Source: Enterococcus sp. BWR-S5
GTDB lineage: Bacteria > Bacillota > Bacilli > Lactobacillales > Enterococcaceae
Length of the DNA stretch: 64,000 bases
Assembly (NCBI RefSeq): GCF_016745255.1
Contig: NZ_JADOEQ010000002.1
Location: 248,001-312,000, forward strand
Direction: 5' to 3'
Part shown: one piece after another, positions 43,893-52,035 of the stretch
How positions within the stretch are numbered: position 1 is the first letter of the stretch
Layout: each line of letters opens with the position of its first letter
Made by a program: the position numbers and the translations under genes
The notes under the pieces: generated by a model
The model's input: the letters and a program-made list of their open reading frames with translations, nothing else
Told to the model about the DNA's origin: nothing
Databases searched by the model: none

Positions 43893-45575
43893 CTATGTCC
43901 CACGACTGGCATCGACCAAGGTCCAACTCACTAAAATTGGTTCTTCGTAGACTCTACCAATTTCCGGTGTTCCATTAACCTTCAACAAGATGCCTTCATC
44001 CGTTTGCCAGCTCTTTTGAAAAACAAATGGCTGCTGAGGATCAGGAGTAGTCAATTCTGCACCAGATGTATAAACAACACTTCCTGTATCGCCTAAATCG
44101 CTTGCAGGCTCTCCAGTATTTTTCCAAACGAGTGAAAAAGGATAGGCTTCAGAACCATTGTTCCTCGCAGACACTGACAGCTTCCAAGGTGCATTAGTCC
44201 GATCGTTGTCTGAGCGACTATCCTTAACTAGGACATTCAGATTTTCCGACCGAGCAAGCGGTTCTGTCATTTCCTGACCGGCTGTCAACGTCCAGTTCAT
44301 CTTATCAGTCACCGATACCCATGAAACCGTACCAACAACAGTCAGGTTTAGCGTGATCGTATTGGAGACATAGGTTTTTCTCCCTGCCCCATCCTCTTTG
44401 TATGCTTTGACCGTCAATTGATTCGTCCCATACGGCTTCCTTTTTAGGTACTCATCCAGAGAAATTGTGACTGTCCCGGAATTGACATGGTCATTTGCGC
44501 GCGTCTCAATATGCTCGTAGCCACTACCATCCTCCAGAATAAAGCCATCAGGCAAATAAGCTGCCATCGTATCTGGGTCAGACCAATAGAACGTCGTTGA
44601 AAGCTGTTCGCTGATATCGTGAGAGCTGATTGTCTTGTTTTCCTCCAGCGAGGCGTTGTTCCAAGAAAGCTCAGTTGGTTGATTGTCCTTCAAATTAATC
44701 CAATAGTAAGAAGAATCATTGTAAATCTGTTCTCCCAGCCCTTCAAGAGTTACAGATAGGTTTGTATTAAAGCTCATCAAATCAAACCCGGTAAGATTAT
44801 TTTTCAGATTCAACTCAAAAGTGAAGATGATATCACTTTTGATTGGGTCACTTCCCACCGATTGATATGCGCTCATCTCTGCTCCATCACCTACTGGCGC
44901 CCATGTATTATAGGATATTTGATCTGACACTGGAATATTCGGATAGCTCCGCCTAATTTCCACCAAAGTGTTATCTGTTTTTTGATACTTCGCGCGTTTA
45001 TCAAAGAACAGTTTCATCGTATAGCTCTTCACATTGACATCAGCCGGACGTGTAAAAATCACCGTGAATTTCAAGGTGTCTCCGGCTTGTGCGTAAACCA
45101 ATGAAGGATTAAAATCAGGACTTTCCAGAGTAATATCTTGGGTAACGCCTCCACTAACAACAGCGATACTGTTTGTCAGCCCTGCCGATTGTCTCATAGC
45201 AAGCTCTTGTTCTTCGGCAACCTTTTCCGGTACTTCTTCAGCTTCCGGCTGTTCATAGTCGTCTTTTGGAGCCGGCTCCGACTGTTCTTCCGATTCTTCA
45301 ACAGTTGGCTCGGTATATTCTGTACTGCTTTCCGGAACACCGGGTTCACTGCTTTCTTGCGTATACGATGGTTCTGTTTCTGTACTTTCGTCAGTCTCTG
45401 AGGCCCCGGAATCCATCATCCCTTCAGTTGGCGCTTCGCTGACCACTTCCTGATTTAGTGCTTCTGCAAAAACAAGAGAACATGGAAAACCAACCGATAG
45501 TAACAAAAACAAAACAACCAGTCCATTGAAAAATTTTCGGATGCCTCCTCCTTTTTTCTTCCAATTTTTTTGCAC
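43893..45575 (-). CDS. Large WxL-domain surface protein
   Basis: 560 residues. Signal segment (FFNGLVVLFLLLSVGFPCSL), a Glu/Ser/Thr/Pro-rich disordered linker (residues 40-130), Ig-like beta domains, and a C-terminal WxL domain with NAPWKLSVSARNN and final LVSWTLVDASRGT. It is the first gene of the second WxL operon and probably the exposed ligand-binding part of the surface complex. Confidence 0.88.
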   Translation of the reverse strand: MQKNWKKKGGGIRKFFNGLVVLFLLLSVGFPCSLVFAEALNQEVVSEAPTEGMMDSGASETDESTETEPSYTQESSEPGVPESSTEYTEPTVEESEEQSEPAPKDDYEQPEAEEVPEKVAEEQELAMRQSAGLTNSIAVVSGGVTQDITLESPDFNPSLVYAQAGDTLKFTVIFTRPADVNVKSYTMKLFFDKRAKYQKTDNTLVEIRRSYPNIPVSDQISYNTWAPVGDGAEMSAYQSVGSDPIKSDIIFTFELNLKNNLTGFDLMSFNTNLSVTLEGLGEQIYNDSSYYWINLKDNQPTELSWNNASLEENKTISSHDISEQLSTTFYWSDPDTMAAYLPDGFILEDGSGYEHIETRANDHVNSGTVTISLDEYLKRKPYGTNQLTVKAYKEDGAGRKTYVSNTITLNLTVVGTVSWVSVTDKMNWTLTAGQEMTEPLARSENLNVLVKDSRSDNDRTNAPWKLSVSARNNGSEAYPFSLVWKNTGEPASDLGDTGSVVYTSGAELTTPDPQQPFVFQKSWQTDEGILLKVNGTPEIGRVYEEPILVSWTLVDASRGT

Positions 45576-46032
45576 TATATTCCCCTCCTAACTCACTATG
45601 ACCCATGCGACATGCAAAATTCATCTAAAGTATAGCAAACAAACGTTTTTAGATTCGGTCTAAAAAAAATAGAAAGCTTCTCTTTTTTGAATAAAAACAC
45701 TCGTTATTTTAAAAGAGAGAAGACGTCATAAATATAATACTGACAAGACATAACATTTTATTTTCTTTTATTTCTCATTTCGTCATTCTATTAACAAAAA
45801 AGAAATATACCGTTTTAAAATCTTTTTTTTATCATTTTTCTATTCATAAAAGAAGGGAAATCTTCTTATTATTGCATGAATCAGCTGATAAACACTTTTA
45901 AAATAACGTTTGTTATAAAAACGTTCGATGGATTACATCTTCTCACAGCACAGCAAAAAACTGGTTCCATTCATGAGAGAAGGACTCCTCATGAGTGGAA
46001 CCAGCCGTTTTCTAATGCTTCTATTGGCTTAA
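45576..46032. other. Intergenic region between the two WxL operons
   Basis: Terminator CTGGTTCCA...TGGAACCAG (45961-46004), with TTTTTT on the minus strand, ends the upstream operon. The rest is AT-rich and carries the downstream operon's promoter. An AACGTTTTTA / TAAAAACGTT pair about 280 bases apart (near 45640 and 45916) could be operator half-sites. Confidence 0.55.
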
Positions 46033-47154
46033 TTATTTTTTAGGTGTTTCTGTTGGACGTTTTTTTCTTTTTTTCCGTTTCTTCGCCAATTGCTTTTTCA
46101 ACTTCTTGTTTCTATTAATCATCAGAATTACTATACTTCCTAATACTATCAGCACAGCAATTAGAGCAATAGTTCCCCATGGTATTTCAGCACCTGAATC
46201 TTCTTTAATGCTAACATCTTTTTCATTAAAATCTGAGGCTTCCTTCTCCGAAATAGTAAATTTCGGCTTCCCTTCCCATTCTCCCTGATCACTGCTTACT
46301 TTGATATCTACTTGATACTCACCATTTTCGAACTTATCGCCGGAAAAAGGAATTTGAAAAGGAAACAGGGTGTTTGGCGCCATGTTTAACTGTTCTTTTG
46401 TTCCTTTCAGCACTTCTTTTCCATCCAATAAAACCTTGTAATCAATCGTGATATCCTTAATATATGCAGCTGCCTTATTTTCTATTCCAACTTCAATAAC
46501 ATTTCGATAATTCTCTTGTCCTGCTTTTGCACTATTAATTGTCACGTCAGGTTTAACTTCTTCTCCATCAGACCGAATGAGTAATGCAATTTCTCTTGAA
46601 AAGATATTCTTGACATTTCCTTCAACTTTTTCATCCGAATTTGCTTCAAAGTAGACCCCGCCTGCCAACAATCCGGAGAATGAGTTATCCGGCATTTTAA
46701 TGGTCAGGGTAACATCCTTTGTTGCATGTGGTTCTAACGTAATTTCCTTGTCATTCAACGTAACCAAGTCTTCAATATCATAGGGTGCCGATTTTGAAGT
46801 GTCTTTATTGATACCAGAATACTCGATAACTCCAATAGCGTTTGTGATTGCCCGATTAAAGGAAGCTTTCAATGTAAGAGTTTTTTCCGTTTTGTTTTCC
46901 AGAGTTACCGTCAACGTCTCTTCTTGATTGGGGTCAAGCTTTACGTCAAAGTAAGACAGGTTCTTATCTGCTTGACTGTCTGGAACATGAATCGTCGCAT
47001 CAAAACTATTTAATGATTCATTATCCACCGACTCCACCGAAGTCGCTGATTCTCCGTAAACAAGGGCTGGAAAGGTGACTAGACCCATAAAATAAATAAT
47101 ACTGATAATTGCGGTAAAAATAATTTGTCGGTATGCACGCTGCTCTCTCTTCAT
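46033..47154 (-). CDS. DUF916/DUF3324 cell-surface protein (second copy)
   Basis: 373 residues from ATG 47154 (GGAGGAG upstream). Signal segment, DUF916 (SYFDVKLDPNQEETLTVTLE), DUF3324 (VINSAKAGQENYRNVIEVGI-like region), C-terminal transmembrane helix IPWGTIALIAVLIVLGSIVI and a very basic tail (KKLKKQLAKKRKKRKK). Same family as 41242-42327 but clearly diverged. Ends the operon before the strong terminator at 45961-46004. Confidence 0.92.
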   Translation of the reverse strand: MKREQRAYRQIIFTAIISIIYFMGLVTFPALVYGESATSVESVDNESLNSFDATIHVPDSQADKNLSYFDVKLDPNQEETLTVTLENKTEKTLTLKASFNRAITNAIGVIEYSGINKDTSKSAPYDIEDLVTLNDKEITLEPHATKDVTLTIKMPDNSFSGLLAGGVYFEANSDEKVEGNVKNIFSREIALLIRSDGEEVKPDVTINSAKAGQENYRNVIEVGIENKAAAYIKDITIDYKVLLDGKEVLKGTKEQLNMAPNTLFPFQIPFSGDKFENGEYQVDIKVSSDQGEWEGKPKFTISEKEASDFNEKDVSIKEDSGAEIPWGTIALIAVLIVLGSIVILMINRNKKLKKQLAKKRKKRKKRPTETPKK

Positions 47155-47252
47155 ATCTTTCTCCTCCAAACTGGTAATCCAAACATTTAGAAACCGGGAC
47201 AAAAATTGGACTTCTTCCTTTTGTCCCGGTCAACGCTAAACAATCATGCATC

Positions 47253-47867
47253 TTATAGAGGTGATGCTGTAATTGTCCAGTTAAGTGTTGTTTGATAGTT
47301 CGCTTCTGCCTTTAATGCAGTTTTAGGAACAGCTAATTGGAATTTAGTGATTGGCAATGTCGTTTCACCAGCACCTTCACCAGCATTTGCTGTCATTACA
47401 GTATTAGCAAGCAATAAATTTAGTGTTGTTGTTTTATTCGCCATACTAGTACCTGTTGGAGCTGAACTCAAATTATTTGTGATGGCTCCAGCAGTAATAG
47501 ACAAAGCAGCACCAGTCAAAATGTTCAAATCAGCTGAAAATTGAGTAAGTTGAGTTACTTTAACAGACCAACCAGGAAGTAGTGTTGCCCCACGGTTGTC
47601 GTCTACCACTACAGTTCCTGTTGTTGCAGGAGACGCTTGTACTCCATCAGATGTCGCAGTCCAAGTTTCATCAGCGGCTGATTGAATTGGGTGAGAACCG
47701 AAATTCAAATTGGAAGGCAATAACCCGCCCGGGTCCATAACAAGTCCCCCGCCTGTATACCCAACAGTAGCGTTTGTTGCTTTGTCAGCATAACTTGTAC
47801 TACTAAAACCCAGTCCAATTCCTAATAATGCAACAGTTGATAAGCCAATAATTGTTTGTGTTTTCAT
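47253..47867 (-). CDS. WxL domain surface protein
   Basis: 204 residues; signal peptide (IIGLSTVALLGIGLGFSSTS) and a WxL domain with LLPGWSVKVTQLTQF and the end TLNWTITASPL. The first motif is WSV, the second WTI, as in other WxL families. GGGGGAGAAAATC precedes the ATG. Middle gene of operon 1. Confidence 0.9.
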   Translation of the reverse strand: MKTQTIIGLSTVALLGIGLGFSSTSYADKATNATVGYTGGGLVMDPGGLLPSNLNFGSHPIQSAADETWTATSDGVQASPATTGTVVVDDNRGATLLPGWSVKVTQLTQFSADLNILTGAALSITAGAITNNLSSAPTGTSMANKTTTLNLLLANTVMTANAGEGAGETTLPITKFQLAVPKTALKAEANYQTTLNWTITASPL

Positions 47868-47879
47868 GATTTTCTCCCC

Positions 47880-48347
47880 CTAAGTTTTTTTAAGATTATA
47901 AACAGCAATTAAAACAAATATGACACCAACAACGACAAAGATATAATTTACTGTGTCGTTTGTTTTCAGAAAATTACCGGAACCTGACGATCCTGACGGC
48001 TTGATGATTACCTCTTCACTGCTTGTACCATCTACCGTCCCTGTACTGTCTGTTGCAGTACTGTCTGTTGTAGAGCTTTCTGTGCTTGTACTACTTGTAT
48101 CTGTCGTACTGGATTCTGTTGTTGTGCTGTCTGTACTCGTACTATTCGTATCAGTGGTACTGGATTCTGTTGTGGTACTGCTCCCCGAAGAAATAGAGCT
48201 ATCTGATGTGTTCCTGACTTCCTTAAAATAACGGATGTTTCCATTGGTAACAGTAGCTTGAGCCAACTGTGAGGAGACCAGGAAAATCAGAGCAAGGCTT
48301 CCTAAAATTACTAAGAAACAACTTAACTGCTTGAGCAATTTCATCAT
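47880..48347 (-). CDS. Small Ser/Thr-repeat membrane protein of the WxL locus
   Basis: 155 residues: signal segment, a 70-residue stretch of Ser/Thr/Asp repeats (TTTESSTTDTNSTSTDS type), then NFLKTNDTVNYIFVVVGVIF and a short basic tail. FLKTND stands where an LPxTG-type signal would be, lacking Pro and Gly. Same architecture as 43537-43878. The Ser/Thr region is a wall-spanning stalk candidate. Confidence 0.78.
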   Translation of the reverse strand: MMKLLKQLSCFLVILGSLALIFLVSSQLAQATVTNGNIRYFKEVRNTSDSSISSGSSTTTESSTTDTNSTSTDSTTTESSTTDTSSTSTESSTTDSTATDSTGTVDGTSSEEVIIKPSGSSGSGNFLKTNDTVNYIFVVVGVIFVLIAVYNLKKT

Positions 48348-48357
48348 GTCTCCTCCT

Positions 48358-49875
48358 TTATGGACTCTCTGTTACAGTCCAGATAAGTGTGGTTTCGTAT
48401 TGACCAATTTTCTTTGCAGTATTTTTCGGTACAAACAGATCGAATTTCGGCAGCGCTAAGCTAGTCGTACCACTCGCAGTCACTCCGGAAACAGCCATGA
48501 GCTCCTGTTGCGAACCGTTTATTAACTCGATATTTTGACCGCTGATGCTTCGTACACCGGTGGAGTAATCTGTTGTTAAGGTCCCTCCATAAATTCTCAA
48601 TACAGGTGTACTTAACTCAACACCACTGCTATTCCATTGATTGGACTGAGCAACCTTAATCTGCCAATTCTTCACTGTCGATCGGGTATCAGTTACAGAG
48701 ACCGTTCCTGTTGTTTGTGCAGCCCCGGCAACACCACCCTGCGTGGCAGTAAAAAGTTCGTCCAGCTTCGTTTGAATCGGATGGACACCAAAATTTAACG
48801 AGTCCGGTAATAACGTATTGTTCATCGCAAAAGTTTCACCGGCAAAATAGATATAGGAAAGACCATTAGCCGTACTTAGTAAATCGATATCGATGATTGA
48901 TGATTTAATGACGGTTCCTACAAATTTTGCATCCAGATTACCCGTGATACTGCCTGGCCCGGAGACCAGTGTAGGCATTTGGATCGTTGTACTCCCTAAT
49001 ACTGATGCATCTGCTAATTGCTGTACACCGGTTCCACCCACAGCTAACAAAGGTTTTACTGTAGTAATAGCATTGACCAACGTCGGTTTCAGCAATCCAA
49101 GTGCTGCATTGATTGTTATAGCAGATGCTGCACCAATCAAACCAGTTCCCGTTACCTGTAATGCACTGACTGCACTCGACAGGTTCGTTAAAATCGTCGA
49201 AAGGTTTTGTGCCAAGATTGGACCAATGCCATCATCTAACGAAAAATAAATGGCTCGTCCATCTGCAGATAAGGTCATGGATTGTTGAAAATCAGCTGCA
49301 CCAAAATTTTTAAGGGCATCAAGTAGAGCCAACTGCTTATTTACTTCTCCCAGATTCAAAGAAACACCTGTCAAGTCAGCAACTAAGCCCTTTTGAATTC
49401 GATCAATCAAACTGACCAAGTCATTGACTGCTGTCAAAGTTGCTGTTAATACGCCAACTTTACTCAAATCGACAGTAATATTCGTGTGTACCTGAGAGCT
49501 TCCATTTGCTTTAACCTTGTTTGCCAGCTCCGGCGGAATAACCAAAACACCATACTTTTTCCCAACCAAATTTGCTGAAACATCTGCCAGTCCAGCGCCG
49601 GAAATCGTAAAATTAACCGGCTGATTTGCTGCTGTCGCCTGCCATCGCTGACTGCTGGTTGTCCCACTGTTATTTACAGTGTGTATATCCGATAATATCT
49701 CCACATTCAGCACAGCTGCCGATGCTTCGTCAGAATGAAAAAAATACGATAAAACGCCCGAAAATCCTCCTGCGACGACCAAATTAATGACAAAGTAACA
49801 GACAAAAAAGTTTTTTTTACTAAGAAAGCGCTTCAACTTTTTTGGTTTTCTCCCTCCCTCAACATACACATCCAT
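48358..49875 (-). CDS. Large WxL-domain surface protein
   Basis: 505 residues. A basic N-terminus and one hydrophobic signal (FFVCYFVINLVVAGGFSGVL), alpha/beta regions with repeated VNDLVSLIDRIQKGLVADLT-like helices and Ala-rich parts, and a C-terminal WxL domain (TVKNWQIKVAQSNQW and TLIWTVTESP). First gene of WxL operon 1; no covalent-anchor motif. Confidence 0.87.
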   Translation of the reverse strand: MDVYVEGGRKPKKLKRFLSKKNFFVCYFVINLVVAGGFSGVLSYFFHSDEASAAVLNVEILSDIHTVNNSGTTSSQRWQATAANQPVNFTISGAGLADVSANLVGKKYGVLVIPPELANKVKANGSSQVHTNITVDLSKVGVLTATLTAVNDLVSLIDRIQKGLVADLTGVSLNLGEVNKQLALLDALKNFGAADFQQSMTLSADGRAIYFSLDDGIGPILAQNLSTILTNLSSAVSALQVTGTGLIGAASAITINAALGLLKPTLVNAITTVKPLLAVGGTGVQQLADASVLGSTTIQMPTLVSGPGSITGNLDAKFVGTVIKSSIIDIDLLSTANGLSYIYFAGETFAMNNTLLPDSLNFGVHPIQTKLDELFTATQGGVAGAAQTTGTVSVTDTRSTVKNWQIKVAQSNQWNSSGVELSTPVLRIYGGTLTTDYSTGVRSISGQNIELINGSQQELMAVSGVTASGTTSLALPKFDLFVPKNTAKKIGQYETTLIWTVTESP

Positions 49876-50409
49876 CTCTTCCTTTCATCGTCTTTTTTTA
49901 GCGCCAACTTATCTGAGTTGATTATAGGTGGGTTAAAAACATAATCATAATTTAATGCTTACAAAAAAAAACTTTTTTTTGATTACGCATAAGGAATGTT
50001 ATGTTTATCCTATTAAAAAAATTATTTTATGGCACGATGACTCGTTGTTTCCTGAAAAAACCATAAGTCAACTAATCTTTTATTAAGTAAGGATTTGTTA
50101 TCAAAAAATCAGCAATCCATCTGTTATTAAAATCATTGTTTTTTAATGATTTTTTGAAATTAAACATGGTTATTTTTTACACTCAAAAAAATAAAAATCT
50201 AAGAAAAATATTAGGAATAAATAACAAAAAATACAAGTTTTTTTAATGATTATTTTCTTTCCCCTTTTTTTAAATAGAACATATAGACACTTTAAACGTA
50301 CACCTAGGAGTCACCAATTCTTTTTCTTGAGTAATTTTTTACATACAAAAAAAACTGGAAACAGTTTTCTCTCTGTTTCCAGCTACGTCTATAAGCTGCT
50401 ATATAGTGT
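49876..50409. other. AT-rich upstream region of WxL operon 1
   Basis: It carries the operon promoter region and, near its far end, the terminator CTGGAAACAG/CTGTTTCCAG (50355-50382) of the ASCH gene, with T-runs on the minus strand. The middle 350 bases are extremely A/T-rich and hold no gene I would accept. Confidence 0.6.
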
Positions 50410-50868
50410 TCATTTTTTTCGATAAACTACTTCAAAATATTCGTAGACAACCAGATGCTCCTCTGTGAATATTTCATTGGCTTCGGTTAGCTCCGCTTCG
50501 AAAAACGGGCGGTGAACCTTTCTCCAATAGGCCAAATTTCGCTCTCCTTCGCCCTCCAGATATCCATGTAAATCTGTTATCGATTTATATGGGAGAATGT
50601 CGATTAGCTTGGCTTGAATAATCGCAGCAGCTTCCCCTCTTCCATCCAAAAGGATACTGTAATCCCCGGCTTTAGGGATTTCCTCCTGTTCCAATTCATA
50701 CGCACGCTTTAATCCAGAAGTCCCTCTCTTTTCCCCCTGAAGCACTTCTTGAAGCAGTTCATCTGCCATTTCAGGTGTTCTGCCAAAGCTCCAAGCAGTA
50801 TAACGGCCTTCTTTGATCTCATATTCTTTGATAAATTCATTCCATAATTTTTCTGCTGATTGATTCAT
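50410..50868 (-). CDS. ASCH domain protein
   Basis: 152 residues; TAWSFGRTPEMADELLQEVL, KRGTSGLKRAYELE and IPKAGDYSILLDGRGEAAAI are the ASCH-domain layout, a PUA-like RNA-binding or processing fold. GGAGAGACAA precedes the ATG. No membrane segment. Exact activity not known. Confidence 0.88.
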   Translation of the reverse strand: MNQSAEKLWNEFIKEYEIKEGRYTAWSFGRTPEMADELLQEVLQGEKRGTSGLKRAYELEQEEIPKAGDYSILLDGRGEAAAIIQAKLIDILPYKSITDLHGYLEGEGERNLAYWRKVHRPFFEAELTEANEIFTEEHLVVYEYFEVVYRKK

Positions 50869-50940
50869 TTGTCTCTCCTTTATTTACTTATTTTTCTTCG
50901 CTCTTCCTCATCACCCGCTCAGCTCTCCTGCTAATAACAT

Positions 50941-50989
50941 AAATACCACATCACTTTCTACATTGAGACAAAAAAGCGATGCGGTATTT
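50941..50989. terminator. Hairpin after yhaM
   Basis: AAATACC-A-CATC-AC pairs with GCGATGCGGTATTT (one G-T and a mismatch), T-rich on the plus strand. Confidence 0.5.
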
Positions 50990-51090
50990 TTTAACAGTCG
51001 ATTAGGCTTGCACCTACGAATAGATGCAAAAATAACAATTGACACCCTCATTTTCAGAACAAATAGCTTCTCATCCTTGAAGCTATTCTA

Positions 51091-52035
51091 TCAATCCTTC
51101 TTCGGCACATAGAAGCTGCGGTTATCCATACCGAAAATTCGATCCGTGTATGTTCCCGGCTCTGTCTGTCTGATAGAGGTCAGCATCATCTGGATTGAAG
51201 CATCCATATTATCAATTTGATGCAGGATTTCCGCTTCCATGATTCTTGGTCTGACCGGAGAACCATATTCTAATAAGCCATGGTGTGACAAGACCATATG
51301 CCGTAAAATCGTTACATCTTCATCCGTTTCATCGATTTTCAATGCCTGACAGGCACTTGTAATTTCTTCATCTACCAGAACCAAATGACCGATTAAATTT
51401 CCAGCCAGCGTGTATTCCGTACTCATCGCTCCGGAGAGCTCCTTCACCTTTCCTAAATCGTGCAGAATAATTCCTGCGTATAGCAAAGGCGCATTCAACT
51501 CCTCATACTCCTGACAGATTGCTTTTCCTAAGCGTAGCATCGTCAAGGTATGGTAAGCGAGCCCGTGGGCAAAAGCATGGTGATTGCGTTTAGCCGCCGG
51601 AAAATCAAAGAACTCCTTCTGATATTTCGTCAGCAAATGACGAACGATTCGCTGCCAATGAGCATTCGCAATCTCAAATACTGTCTGGTTAATTTCTTCT
51701 ACCATATCTTCTCTTTTTAGTGGTGCACGCTCCATATATAGTGCTGGTTGATTCGGTTCATCCGGACGTGCTAAGCGCAGATGAATGATTTTGACCTGCG
51801 GATTGCCTTGATATACTTCACGTTTACCATTCAACATAACGACCTTTCCAGATTCAAACCGCTGAATTTCTTCTTCAGAAGCATCCCAATACTTTCCGTC
51901 AATCGTTCCGGAAGTATCCTGAAACGTAAAGGCAATAAATTTCTTGCCGTTTTTGGCCGTACGTACATCTGCGTTTTTGATTAGTAAAAATAGCTCAAAA
52001 ACTTCATCTACCGTAAGCTCACGAATTTTTTTCAT
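51091..52035 (-). CDS. yhaM: 3'-5' exoribonuclease YhaM
   Basis: 314 residues: an N-terminal OB-fold (FIAFTFQDTSGTIDGKYWD) and an HD domain (HHAFAHGLAYHTLTM, GIILHDLGKVKELS, VLSHHGLLEYGSP), the YhaM layout. It degrades RNA (and single-stranded DNA) from the 3' end. Its start overlaps the end of the SbcC-like gene by 17 bases. Confidence 0.94.
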   Translation of the reverse strand: MKKIRELTVDEVFELFLLIKNADVRTAKNGKKFIAFTFQDTSGTIDGKYWDASEEEIQRFESGKVVMLNGKREVYQGNPQVKIIHLRLARPDEPNQPALYMERAPLKREDMVEEINQTVFEIANAHWQRIVRHLLTKYQKEFFDFPAAKRNHHAFAHGLAYHTLTMLRLGKAICQEYEELNAPLLYAGIILHDLGKVKELSGAMSTEYTLAGNLIGHLVLVDEEITSACQALKIDETDEDVTILRHMVLSHHGLLEYGSPVRPRIMEAEILHQIDNMDASIQMMLTSIRQTEPGTYTDRIFGMDNRSFYVPKKD

